DNA of 6,993 nt. Source: Candidatus Hermodarchaeota archaeon (GTDB lineage: Archaea; Asgardarchaeota; Hermodarchaeia; Hermodarchaeales; Hermodarchaeaceae). The notes beneath the pieces were generated by a model. That model worked only from the letters and a program-made list of their open reading frames with translations, had not been told where the DNA came from and made no database searches. The translations under genes were made by a program, and so were the position numbers. Where the stretch lies: contig JAEOTD010000070.1 of the NCBI GenBank assembly GCA_016839995.1, positions 1 through 6,993 of the forward strand, in the 5' to 3' direction. Below are positions 1-5,054 of this stretch, piece by piece (the first letter of the stretch is position 1; each line of letters starts with the position of its first letter).

Positions 1-495
1 CCTCCATATACACGGAAAGAATACGTTAAGCGGATACCAGGTAACAAAGTAGTTCTCTGGCGGATGGGCAAGAGACGAAACCGGAATTTTGAATTAACCT
101 TAAGTCTGCTTGCTGATGAAGCGGTTCAGATTCGACACAGCGCCTTAGAAGCTATGCGGGTAGCCGCCAACCGACATCTTAATCGACTTCTGGGACCTGA
201 GGGTTATTTCTTATGGATTCGCACCTATCCCCATCAGATTCTTCGAGAGAAGAAAATGATGGCATTTGCAGGCGCTGATCGGATTCAAGAAGGAATGCGA
301 AGATCGTTCGGTAAACCCTTTGCGTTAGCAGCGCGAGTCAGACCCGGACAGCCGGTGTTAACCCTTGAAATCGATTTCAAGGATTTGAAGATAGGGAAGG
401 ATGCACTGCGGAGAGCTTCAATGAAGATTCCAACCCCATGCACACTTCGTCTTGATAAAGCTCCGGATGAATTACGCAAGCAAATCGGGTTCTAA
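1..495 (+). CDS. rpl10e: Large ribosomal subunit protein L10e (uL16 family), 5'-truncated
   Basis: This is a universal large-subunit protein that binds 23S rRNA near the A-site tRNA corridor. The frame is open from base 1. Its first visible residues (PPYTRKEYVKRIPG) match the part of archaeal L10e just after the N-terminal arginine-rich stretch. About ten residues and the start codon therefore lie upstream of the window, and the internal ATG at 64 is not the real start. Family signatures follow in order: EAVQIRHSALEA, ANRHLN, RTYPHQILREKKM, AGADRIQEGMR and FGKPFALAARV. The last three form the conserved core that contacts rRNA. The visible 164 residues fit a family of roughly 170-180. The stop is TAA at 493-495. 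The gene is convergent with enolase across a 62-bp gap in which I see no clear terminator. Identification is secure. Confidence 0.95.
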   Translation, partial: PPYTRKEYVKRIPGNKVVLWRMGKRRNRNFELTLSLLADEAVQIRHSALEAMRVAANRHLNRLLGPEGYFLWIRTYPHQILREKKMMAFAGADRIQEGMRRSFGKPFALAARVRPGQPVLTLEIDFKDLKIGKDALRRASMKIPTPCTLRLDKAPDELRKQIGF

Positions 496-557
496 CGATT
501 ACTACTTGACTGTGTGAAATGGTTGCAAGAGATACTGATTAGCGGTAGCTACAATGA

Positions 558-1853
558 CTAACGAGTCACCTTACATTTTCTGAACTGATTTCCTGCATAC
601 TGACCGTTTCTTCCCAGATCATGAGTAATTTTGGTAAGTCGATTATACTTCGCAGTTCTTTCACCACGGGCTGGTGCTCCAGTCTTAATTTGACCGCAGG
701 ATAAAGCGACCGCTAGATCAGCAATGAATGTATTTTCCGTCTCTCCACTTCGATGACTTACAACCACAGTATAATCGTTTGATCCAGCAAGCTGTGCTGC
801 TTCAATTGCTTCAGTAAGAGTGCCAATTTGATTTACTTTGAGCAATAGTGAATTCGCAGCACCCATATCGATACCCTTCTGTAAGCGCTCACTATTGGAC
901 ACAAAGATATCATCGCCCACTATTTGTACTGATTGCCCAATTGATTGGGTTAATTGCGAGAAACTCTCAAAAGCGTTCTCTTCGAAAGGGTCTTCAATCG
1001 AAATCAGTGGGTATTCTTTGGACAACTCACGATAGAAGTCTAAGAGTTCTCCGGGGGATAATCTGTGAGAATCAATCGAATATTTACCCTTAGTATGGAA
1101 TTCATTGGCGGCTGCATCTAAGGCAAGTCCGATTTCTTTGCCGGGTTTGTATCCTTCTTGTTCGATGGCGGTGATGACAGCATTTAGGGCTTCACGGGTG
1201 TCTTGCATTGGGGGAGCAAAGCCTCCCTCGTCCCCGAGGTTTACTCCGACTGGTCCATATTTGTCCTTTAGTACTTTGCCAAGAGTGTGATAGACCTCGA
1301 TACCGGCTTGGAGTGCTCGATGGAAGTTATCAAATCCCACAGGCATGATCATGAATTCTTGTATAGCAAGTTGATTGCCGGCATGTACTCCACCATTGAT
1401 AATATTCATCAATGGAACTGGTAATACATACTCCTCTCGAGGAGCAAGGTATTCGAACAGATGCTTAATGCCTGTATCCGCAGCGGCTTTTGCTACTGCT
1501 AAAGATACTCCAAGAATTGCATTCGCCCCTAACCGACTCTTATTCGGGGTGCCATCCAATTCACGTAATTTTGCATCAATTGTCTGCTGTTCTCGTGCGT
1601 CCAATCCAATAATTGCAGGTGCTAGGATGGTGAGAATATTATCGATGGCTTTTTGCACACCACGGCCATGAAATCGCTTAGGATCTTTATCGCGTAACTC
1701 TACTGCTTCATATTTACCTGTTGAGGCACCGGATGGAACCATCGCACGCCCATAGGCTTCCTGTGTGAGAACTTCGGCTTGAACAGTAGGATTGCCACGA
1801 CTGTCTAAGATTTCCATGGCACGAACTTCTTTGATTTTATACGGATTTGCCAT
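558..1853 (-). CDS. eno: Enolase (phosphopyruvate hydratase)
   Basis: Enolase interconverts 2-phosphoglycerate and phosphoenolpyruvate in cytoplasmic glycolysis and gluconeogenesis and needs Mg2+. The protein has 431 residues, normal for the family. The full catalytic set is visible: His157 in GGVHAGN, Glu166 in QEFMIMP, Glu209 in GDEGGFAP, metal ligands Asp246, Glu287 (SIEDPF) and Asp314 (GDDIF), Lys339 in LLKVNQIG, the SHRSGETE loop from Ser366, and Lys390 before TGAPARGERTAKYN. The start is placed at the ATG at 1853 because family homology begins there (MANPYKIKEVRAMEILDSRG). A GGAGG lies 10 bases upstream at 1864-1868. A longer version starting at TTG 1919 would add 22 residues unlike any enolase. 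The gene stands alone, divergent from the methyltransferase, whereas many archaea carry eno in the rpoN-rpoK-rps2 ribosomal cluster. Confidence 0.97.
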   Translation of the reverse strand: MANPYKIKEVRAMEILDSRGNPTVQAEVLTQEAYGRAMVPSGASTGKYEAVELRDKDPKRFHGRGVQKAIDNILTILAPAIIGLDAREQQTIDAKLRELDGTPNKSRLGANAILGVSLAVAKAAADTGIKHLFEYLAPREEYVLPVPLMNIINGGVHAGNQLAIQEFMIMPVGFDNFHRALQAGIEVYHTLGKVLKDKYGPVGVNLGDEGGFAPPMQDTREALNAVITAIEQEGYKPGKEIGLALDAAANEFHTKGKYSIDSHRLSPGELLDFYRELSKEYPLISIEDPFEENAFESFSQLTQSIGQSVQIVGDDIFVSNSERLQKGIDMGAANSLLLKVNQIGTLTEAIEAAQLAGSNDYTVVVSHRSGETENTFIADLAVALSCGQIKTGAPARGERTAKYNRLTKITHDLGRNGQYAGNQFRKCKVTR

Positions 1854-1863
1854 ACTTTGAGTG

Positions 1864-1868
1864 CCTCC
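1864..1868 (-). promoter_or_regulatory. Ribosome binding site deciding the enolase start
   Basis: On the minus strand GGAGG lies 10 bases before the ATG at 1853. It supports that start over the in-frame upstream TTG at 1919, as does the beginning of enolase homology. Confidence 0.6.
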
Positions 1869-1903
1869 ACTTAATCGTGAGTTTAGTGACCTCGATGCAG
1901 TTA

Positions 1904-1917
1904 AGAGATAAAAACCC
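1904..1917 (-). promoter_or_regulatory. Candidate TATA box for enolase in the divergent intergenic region
   Basis: The enolase and methyltransferase starts are 100 bp apart and divergent. On the minus strand the run GGGTTTTTATCTCTT is the most TATA-like sequence here. A start about 25 bases further on would give a leader of roughly 30 bases, which fits the GGAGG at 1864-1868. The same A/T block read on the plus strand (GATAAAAAC) could serve the methyltransferase, so the two genes may share or overlap a promoter. This is a motif-level guess only. Confidence 0.25.
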
Positions 1918-1953
1918 AATGGTTCTAAAAGAGCAATCGGGTAGGGAGCCGAA

Positions 1954-2589
1954 ATGTCAGTACGACTGCCTAGGAAACGTTTAGAAATTCTACTCAGTCA
2001 ACTCAAAGGTTTTCCTCATCCCAGTCCGAGTATGGAACAGTATGAGGTAACAGATAGTGTTGCAGCCACCATGGTTTTCACAGCGGCAACCTACGGAGAT
2101 ATTGAAAATCGGTGTGTTTACGATTTGGGGTGTGGACCTGGGCGGTTAGCTATTGGAGCAGCATTACTTGGAGCACGAGAGGTTGTGGGCGTCGACATTG
2201 ATTCGAAAGTATTAAATGTGGCAGAACAAAACGCTGTTCAAGTAGGTGTGCAGGAGCAAATCGAATTCGTCACACAAGACATCGGGACACTCACTGCTAA
2301 AGCAGATACGGTGTTAATGAACGCCCCTTTTGGAGTACAACGGGTGCATGCTGATCAACCCTTTCTCCAAAAAGCCCTCGAAATCAGCAAGGTCACCTAT
2401 TCCTTGCATAAGGCATCAGAAGGTGGGCGACAATTCATCACCAAGTTTGTCTCGGAGTTGGGAGGACGAATCTCATTTGTACAGGAACTGTCAATGACAC
2501 TTCCAGCAACCATGCACTTTCATGAGAAAAAACGACACACCATTCAAGTTGATTTTTATCGAATAGAAAAAGAGGAGAAAAACGAATGA
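1954..2589 (+). CDS. METTL5-like RNA (adenine-N6) methyltransferase
   Basis: This is a 211-residue Rossmann-fold SAM-dependent methyltransferase of the archaeal METTL5-like family. Human METTL5 with TRMT112 makes m6A in 18S rRNA. An equivalent 16S rRNA target here is inferred from the family. Visible signatures: LEILLSQLKGF with MEQYEVTDSVAATM (residues 27-40), the SAM-binding DLGCGPGRLAIGA (57-69), the acidic VDID (80-83) that should contact the SAM ribose, the catalytic-loop motif at 123-126, FLQKALEISKVTYSLHK (137-153), and a C-terminal FHEKKRHTIQVDFYRI typical of the family. The catalytic motif, normally NPPF, reads NAPF here. The start is the ATG at 1954 with GGGAG five bases upstream. 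The stop overlaps the csl4 start (ATGA), so the two are probably translationally coupled. I considered a generic N6-adenine DNA methylase, but size and end motifs fit METTL5. Confidence 0.87.
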   Translation: MSVRLPRKRLEILLSQLKGFPHPSPSMEQYEVTDSVAATMVFTAATYGDIENRCVYDLGCGPGRLAIGAALLGAREVVGVDIDSKVLNVAEQNAVQVGVQEQIEFVTQDIGTLTAKADTVLMNAPFGVQRVHADQPFLQKALEISKVTYSLHKASEGGRQFITKFVSELGGRISFVQELSMTLPATMHFHEKKRHTIQVDFYRIEKEEKNE

Positions 2590-3200
2590 CCAGTCAACGT
2601 ATCAAAGAAGGCGATTCGGTTTTACCCGGTGAAAGATTAGGTGTAATTGAAGAATATCTCCCTGGAGAAGGGACCTTTCAAGACGAAGACGATGTCATCT
2701 ACGCCACCATTACAGGACTTGTTCACATTGACATGAAAGAACGCAAAATTAGTGTCGAGGCAACAACACGTAAACCAGTGTATCCAACACGAAACGATAT
2801 TGTCTTCGGCGCTATTCAACATGTGACTAAGAAATCCGCCATTGTGAACATCTTTCAAATTGAAGATGTTGAATGCCCCGTGACATTTTCCGGATATTTA
2901 TTCATCAAAAACGCCGCTGGAGGCTATATCGATCAAATGCGAGATCTCTTTGCCCCGGGCGATATGATTATCGCAAGGGTTCATCAGCAAGCTGATGGTC
3001 TTGCCCGCCTGTCCACGGTTGGTTCACGTTATGGGGTAATTCAAGCATCCTGTAGCCGTTGTGGCGAACCCCTGCATTTGCGAGGGCACCAATTGGAATG
3101 CATTGAGTGTGGAAATTACGAAAAGCGAAAACTTTCCCAGAATTATGGGCAAATACCTGGTTCTAATGCAACCAAGGAAAAACCCTCTCCAGAGGATTAA
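2586..3200 (+). CDS. csl4: Exosome complex RNA-binding subunit Csl4
   Basis: Csl4 is a cap subunit of the archaeal exosome. It sits on the Rrp41-Rrp42 ring and helps recruit RNA and accessory factors for 3'-to-5' degradation and tailing. The 204-residue protein shows the usual three parts. The N-terminal domain (about 6-60) contains DSVLPGERLGVIEEYLPGEGT and a beta-rich segment ending VEATTRKP. An S1 RNA-binding domain spans about 66-147 (NDIVFGAIQHVTKKSAIVNI, then FAPGDMIIARV and LARLSTVG). A C-terminal zinc ribbon has Cys156/Cys159 and Cys172/Cys175. The protein ends in a short charged tail. The start is the ATG at 2586, which overlaps the methyltransferase stop by four bases. An RNA-modifying enzyme directly upstream fits an RNA metabolism operon. 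Only 15 bases separate its stop from the next gene. Confidence 0.95.
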   Translation: MTSQRIKEGDSVLPGERLGVIEEYLPGEGTFQDEDDVIYATITGLVHIDMKERKISVEATTRKPVYPTRNDIVFGAIQHVTKKSAIVNIFQIEDVECPVTFSGYLFIKNAAGGYIDQMRDLFAPGDMIIARVHQQADGLARLSTVGSRYGVIQASCSRCGEPLHLRGHQLECIECGNYEKRKLSQNYGQIPGSNATKEKPSPED

Positions 3201-3215
3201 CGGAGCGATATTAGA

Positions 3216-3455
3216 GTGGCTCGCTGGACCAAAAAGAGCCTTACATTCCCTGTAACTGGTGCCACAGCCCAAGTGGCATTCATCGATCAACTGAAACGAA
3301 AACTCAAACTGGACTTCCATATCAAAGCCAATCAACGCGGCATAACCGTGACTTTACGCGGAGATTCAGAACAAGTACGAACCGCCGTAAACCGTGCTCA
3401 AACCCTTTACCGTGAATCTAAGGAGGATTCATACTCTTCACAGATTGAAAGCTAA
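3216..3455 (+). CDS. Small protein of unknown function encoded directly after csl4
   Basis: I do not recognise this 79-residue protein with certainty. The start is GTG at 3216: the same frame carries the csl4 stop codon 15 bases earlier, there is no ATG in between, and GGAG lies at 3202-3205. It is basic at the N-terminus (ARWTKKS) and its pattern suggests a small alpha/beta fold: a strand (residues 8-13), a helix (18-31), two strands (32-38 and 42-48, ending ITVTLRG) and a helix (50-68, SEQVRTAVNRAQTLYRES), then an acidic/serine tail. The last strand-helix unit resembles small RNA-binding folds such as KH or Pcc1-like domains, but neither a GxxG loop nor a Pcc1 signature is present. Close linkage to csl4 makes an exosome- or RNA-related role reasonable, as inference only. 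Confidence 0.75.
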   Translation: MARWTKKSLTFPVTGATAQVAFIDQLKRKLKLDFHIKANQRGITVTLRGDSEQVRTAVNRAQTLYRESKEDSYSSQIES

Positions 3456-3473
3456 GTAACACTGCGACATCCT

Positions 3474-3493
3474 CCCTGCCTTGACGGTTAGGG
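3474..3493 (-). repeat. Right-end-like hairpin of the relic element
   Basis: On the minus strand CCCT-aa-CC-gtcaa-GG-c-AGGG forms an imperfect stem-loop, flanked by GAAG before it and AGGATGT after it. In IS605-family elements such a hairpin marks the cleavage end and forms the 3' part of the guide (omega) RNA. Here it lies 18 bases after the stop codon of the 79-aa gene. Confidence 0.4.
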
Positions 3494-3607
3494 CTTCGGA
3501 CTTTTCCTTCGAGGTACGCTCGTCGCCGAGACGCGTTTGGCCCGAAACTTACCAAGTTCCAACGCTTCTCCGCCCTCACCTGCCCCTTCAACGCCCGTTG
3601 TTTTCAA
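3488..3607 (-). pseudogene. Possible tnpB 3'-end fragment, downstream frame
   Basis: This minus-strand open stretch of 39 codons has no start codon. It begins after a TGA (3608-3610) and its TAA stop (3488-3490) falls inside the right-end-like hairpin. Its tail reads VPRRKSPKP, similar in style and position to the short tails with which many TnpB proteins end next to the right-end hairpin. It overlaps, in a different frame, the open stretch at 3588-3782, so a frameshift near 3588-3607 could have broken one longer frame. Homology is not demonstrated. Confidence 0.25.
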
Positions 3608-3650
3608 TCATTTCTTTTACCTCCCGATGGAGGCTAGAAAATAAACGGGC
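3593..3650. repeat. Nested stem-loops inside the relic element
   Basis: GCCCGTT (3593-3599) pairs perfectly with AACGGGC (3644-3650). Inside it CCTCC (3620-3624) pairs with GGAGG (3629-3633) around a CGAT loop. Perfect nested pairing in a short gene-free stretch suggests a folded RNA or single-strand DNA structure. Confidence 0.45.
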
Positions 3651-3662
3651 AGGGGAATTTCT

Positions 3663-3737
3663 TGCAACGCCGGAGGGGGCTTCATGCACGTGGTTGCAGC
3701 CCTGCCGCATAATGACTGGTACAATACAACTCCAGTC
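3663..3737. repeat. Two consecutive perfect 6-bp stem-loops
   Basis: TGCAAC (3663-3668) pairs with GTTGCA (3693-3698), and GACTGG (3714-3719) pairs with CCAGTC (3732-3737) around a 12-base loop. Together with the bulged stem GCGTTTGG (3533-3540) with CCAACGC (3559-3565), they make most of the block foldable on either strand. Confidence 0.4.
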
Positions 3738-3787
3738 GGGCATATCTGTGGTTATAATAGCGAATACTTTAAACCCCTCGAACTAGC

Positions 3788-3805
3788 CCTGACCCTCAAG
3801 ACAGG
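3788..3805. repeat. Short hairpin at the other end of the relic element
   Basis: CCTG (3788-3791) pairs with CAGG (3802-3805) around a 10-base loop. The surrounding 23 bases are the inverted partner of the hairpin region at 3473-3495. Confidence 0.35.
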
Positions 3806-3818
3806 TACTTCCTTCCAA

Positions 3819-3830
3819 CAAAGTTAAAAG
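3819..3830 (+). promoter_or_regulatory. Candidate TATA element for rpoL
   Basis: AAAGTTAAAAG is the A/T-richest plus-strand motif between the structured block and rpoL. A start about 25 bases downstream would give a leader of roughly 30 bases. A second possibility is CTTTAAAC at 3767-3774, inside the block, which would put the right hairpin in the leader. Because 424 bp separate rpoL from the upstream gene, a promoter of its own is likely. Which motif is used is not shown by the sequence. Confidence 0.25.
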
Positions 3831-3879
3831 CAGATTTGTGTAGGGTCTGCCTGCTCTAAGAGAAACAAACAAGGATTTG

Positions 3880-4170
3880 ATGGCCATGAATATTAATATC
3901 ATCAAAAACACTGCCAAAGAATTAGAGTTGGATATAGAAGGAGAAGGACACACGCTATGTAACCCGCTACGTGAAATTCTCTTCGAGGACAAACACCTCA
4001 CTTTTGCAGGATACTCAGTACCTCACCCATTAGAACGCAGTGCGAAATTTATCGTTCGAACCGATGGAAAAGTTAAGGCCATTAACGTGTTCAAACAAGC
4101 CGCTCAGAAGTTGATAGATCGAACTGAACAACTGCGAGCGGAGTTTCAAAAAGCCCTCAAAGCCGCGTGA
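3880..4170 (+). CDS. rpoL: DNA-directed RNA polymerase subunit L (RPB11-like)
   Basis: RpoL (Rpo11) pairs with Rpo3 to form the platform on which archaeal RNA polymerase assembles; it is the counterpart of eukaryotic RPB11 and one half of the bacterial alpha dimer. Signatures: ELELDIEGEGHTLCNPLRE (the conserved EGEDHT.xN.L region), then FAGYSVPHPLE, FIVRTDG and a long C-terminal helix (FKQAAQKLIDRTEQLRAEFQKALKAA). The length is 94-96 residues, normal for the family. ATG codons at 3880 and 3886 are both possible. Family alignment favours MNINIIKN at 3886, and AAGGA at 3871-3875 is four or ten bases away respectively; a TTG at 3877 is unlikely. The VPHPLE segment and helical tail look closer to RPB11 than to typical euryarchaeal RpoL. 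The stop overlaps the next gene (GTGA), implying coupling. Confidence 0.94.
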   Translation: MAMNINIIKNTAKELELDIEGEGHTLCNPLREILFEDKHLTFAGYSVPHPLERSAKFIVRTDGKVKAINVFKQAAQKLIDRTEQLRAEFQKALKAA

Positions 4171-4634
4171 CCGGCGTGTCGACATTCGAGGACCTACATA
4201 CCCTTCTCGAAGCCGAAGGTATTAACTCAATTGATCGCGCAATGCGGCACAAAGAACTAGCGAAATTAGGGGACCCGCTCACCAATCTGTTATTTTCACT
4301 AGCCCTGAGTGTGCAGACAAGACATTTTGAGGGTGAAAAAGTGTCAGGAAAAATCCTGGCTACAGCACTTCGTTTAGCCGATCTCCGTCGCCTAGCTCCC
4401 TCCCGTCTCGACACCCATGGACTTGGAGATTGCGTGGAGGCGATGATTGCCTATGGATGGTTACGGGGCTTTTTCACTCTCCCAGAGGCAGCCAACACTT
4501 TGCAAGAACAGTTCCTAAGAACTGGAGTTGGAACCAAACAATCCAAAGCGGAACGGATTGAATCAATTGCCATGGGGTTCTCCGTTCTATTACAACAGAT
4601 ATGGGACAAGGAACAGTCCCTCGGTGCCGTGTAA
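4167..4634 (+). CDS. RNase III-like (Mini-III type) protein
   Basis: This 155-residue protein is coupled to rpoL by a GTGA overlap and starts with GTG at 4167. It resembles the catalytic core of RNase III without a dsRNA-binding domain. LAKLGDPLTNLLFSLALS (31-48) matches the signature helix around the metal-binding Asp (Asp36). GDCVEAMIAYGWLRG (87-101) matches the second acidic motif DxxEA (Asp88, Glu91). Between them, GEKVSGKILATALRLADLRRLAPSR resembles the segment linking the two helices. The glutamate of the ErLEFLGD signature is replaced by Ala32, as in Mini-III enzymes, which read LxYIGDA. RNase III folds cut double-stranded RNA as dimers, so a role in processing rRNA or other structured RNA is plausible but unproven. 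RNase III-like proteins are patchy in archaea. A basic GEKVSGK loop may contact RNA. Confidence 0.72.
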   Translation: MTGVSTFEDLHTLLEAEGINSIDRAMRHKELAKLGDPLTNLLFSLALSVQTRHFEGEKVSGKILATALRLADLRRLAPSRLDTHGLGDCVEAMIAYGWLRGFFTLPEAANTLQEQFLRTGVGTKQSKAERIESIAMGFSVLLQQIWDKEQSLGAV

Positions 4635-4702
4635 AGCCAATACATTCTTATGCATTTTCTCACATGCTTCTCAATCCCTGAAATTATGGAGATTTAGAGT
4701 AC

Positions 4703-5047
4703 ATGGAATTTTGTCCCGAGTGTTCCAGTTTCCTCAGCCCCCAAAAAGACGGAAAGAAGAAAATCTTAGTCTGCCAAAGTTGTGGCTATACAAAACGCCT
4801 TACCTCAAAAACTGAAGAAAAATATCGATACGGCGAAAAAATTGAACACATCCCCAAAGACGAGGAAGTTGTAGTAATTGACGAAAAATTACTTGAACAA
4901 CGAACCATGCCGACTGTACGAGCGATTTGTGCCAAATGTGGACACAAAGAAGCCTATTACTGGCAGGTTCAGACACGCTCGGGTGACGAGGCAATGACGA
5001 CGTTTTATCGCTGTACCAAGTGTAGTCAGACATGGCGAGAATACTAG
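4703..5047 (+). CDS. tfs: Transcription factor S (TFIIS-like RNA cleavage factor)
   Basis: TFS enters the secondary channel of archaeal RNA polymerase and stimulates transcript cleavage in backtracked complexes, allowing restart and proofreading. The 114-residue protein has the usual two zinc ribbons. The N-terminal one has Cys4/Cys7 and Cys24/Cys27. The C-terminal one has Cys76/Cys79 and Cys104/Cys107. The acidic hairpin QTRSGDEAMTTF carries the catalytic pair Asp95-Glu96, so this is an active-type TFS rather than an inhibitory paralogue. The protein ends in the typical CxxCxxTWREY. The start is the ATG at 4703 with GGAG at 4688-4691, 11 bases upstream. A 68-bp gap separates it from the RNase III-like gene, so it may be in the rpoL operon or have its own weak promoter. 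The stop is 7 bp from the stop of the opposing reductase gene. Confidence 0.96.
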   Translation: MEFCPECSSFLSPQKDGKKKILVCQSCGYTKRLTSKTEEKYRYGEKIEHIPKDEEVVVIDEKLLEQRTMPTVRAICAKCGHKEAYYWQVQTRSGDEAMTTFYRCTKCSQTWREY

Positions 5048-5054
5048 CCAATTA

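Larger units (their letters stand above)
3588..3782 (-). pseudogene. Possible tnpB-derived fragment, upstream frame
   Basis: This minus-strand open stretch of 64 codons lies between TAG (3783-3785) and TGA (3588-3590). From the ATG at 3743 it would be 51 residues. It looks protein-like in part (VFAIITTDMPDWSCIVPVI, then NHVHEAPSGVARNSPARLF, then REVKEMIENNGR). It has only isolated cysteines and no CxxC zinc-ribbon pairs. It could be the eroded C-terminal part of a TnpB frame that continues in the fragment at 3488-3607. A small real ORF or chance are also possible. Confidence 0.22.
3466..3812 (-). mobile_element. Probable relic of an IS200/IS605-type (TnpB) element, or a structured RNA block
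   Basis: The stretch 3456-3879 holds no intact gene that I can support, and 3466-3812 is organised as one unit. Its ends (3473-3495 and 3785-3807) are inverted copies matching at 19 of 23 positions, each able to fold into a short hairpin. Read on the minus strand, the end at 3505-3466 runs GAAGCCC, a small hairpin, then GGGAGGATGT, the layout familiar from right ends of TnpB-carrying IS605-family elements. Several perfect hairpins lie inside. The block is GC-rich (36 of 60 bases at 3541-3600). Two minus-strand open frames that could be decayed tnpB 3' sequence fill it. There is no tnpA and no zinc ribbon, so any element is dead or a miniature derivative. The alternative is a stand-alone structured RNA closed by its ends; no RNase P or SRP RNA signature was found. 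Confidence 0.42.

Noticed and set aside
64..66. ATG at 64 as start of L10e
   Set aside because: The frame is open upstream and already encodes conserved L10e residues from base 1.
1854..1919. 22-residue N-terminal extension of enolase from TTG 1919
   Set aside because: Enolase homology begins at the ATG at 1853, which has GGAGG upstream. The extension overlaps the promoter region and has no family match.
3216..3455. KEOPS subunit Pcc1 as identity of the 79-aa protein
   Set aside because: Size and general fold pattern fit, but the characteristic Pcc1 C-terminal motif (R..NSYLRW-like) is absent. Archaeal pcc1 usually lies with rpl37ae and rpoP, not with csl4.
3481..3786. 101-codon plus-strand open frame in the gap
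   Set aside because: The predicted protein has low-complexity, unlikely composition with no recognisable motif. It crosses all the hairpins and has no ribosome binding site.
3830..3850. GCAGA/TCTGC inverted repeat before rpoL as a regulatory hairpin
   Set aside because: Five base pairs with an 11-base loop is within chance for this length, and no poly-T or known operator accompanies it.
3456..3879. RNase P RNA or SRP RNA in the structured gap
   Set aside because: Length and paired ends would suit either, but I found no GAGGAAAGUCC-type or ACAGAA-type conserved region in the right places, and no SRP helix 8 GGAAGG..AGCA motif on either strand. A GAAGGAAAAGTCC on the minus strand lies at the wrong (3') end.
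4635..4702. Terminator or promoter between the RNase III-like gene and tfs
   Set aside because: The 68 bases contain no strong oligo-T run, hairpin or clear TATA-BRE pair. Read-through from rpoL is equally possible.
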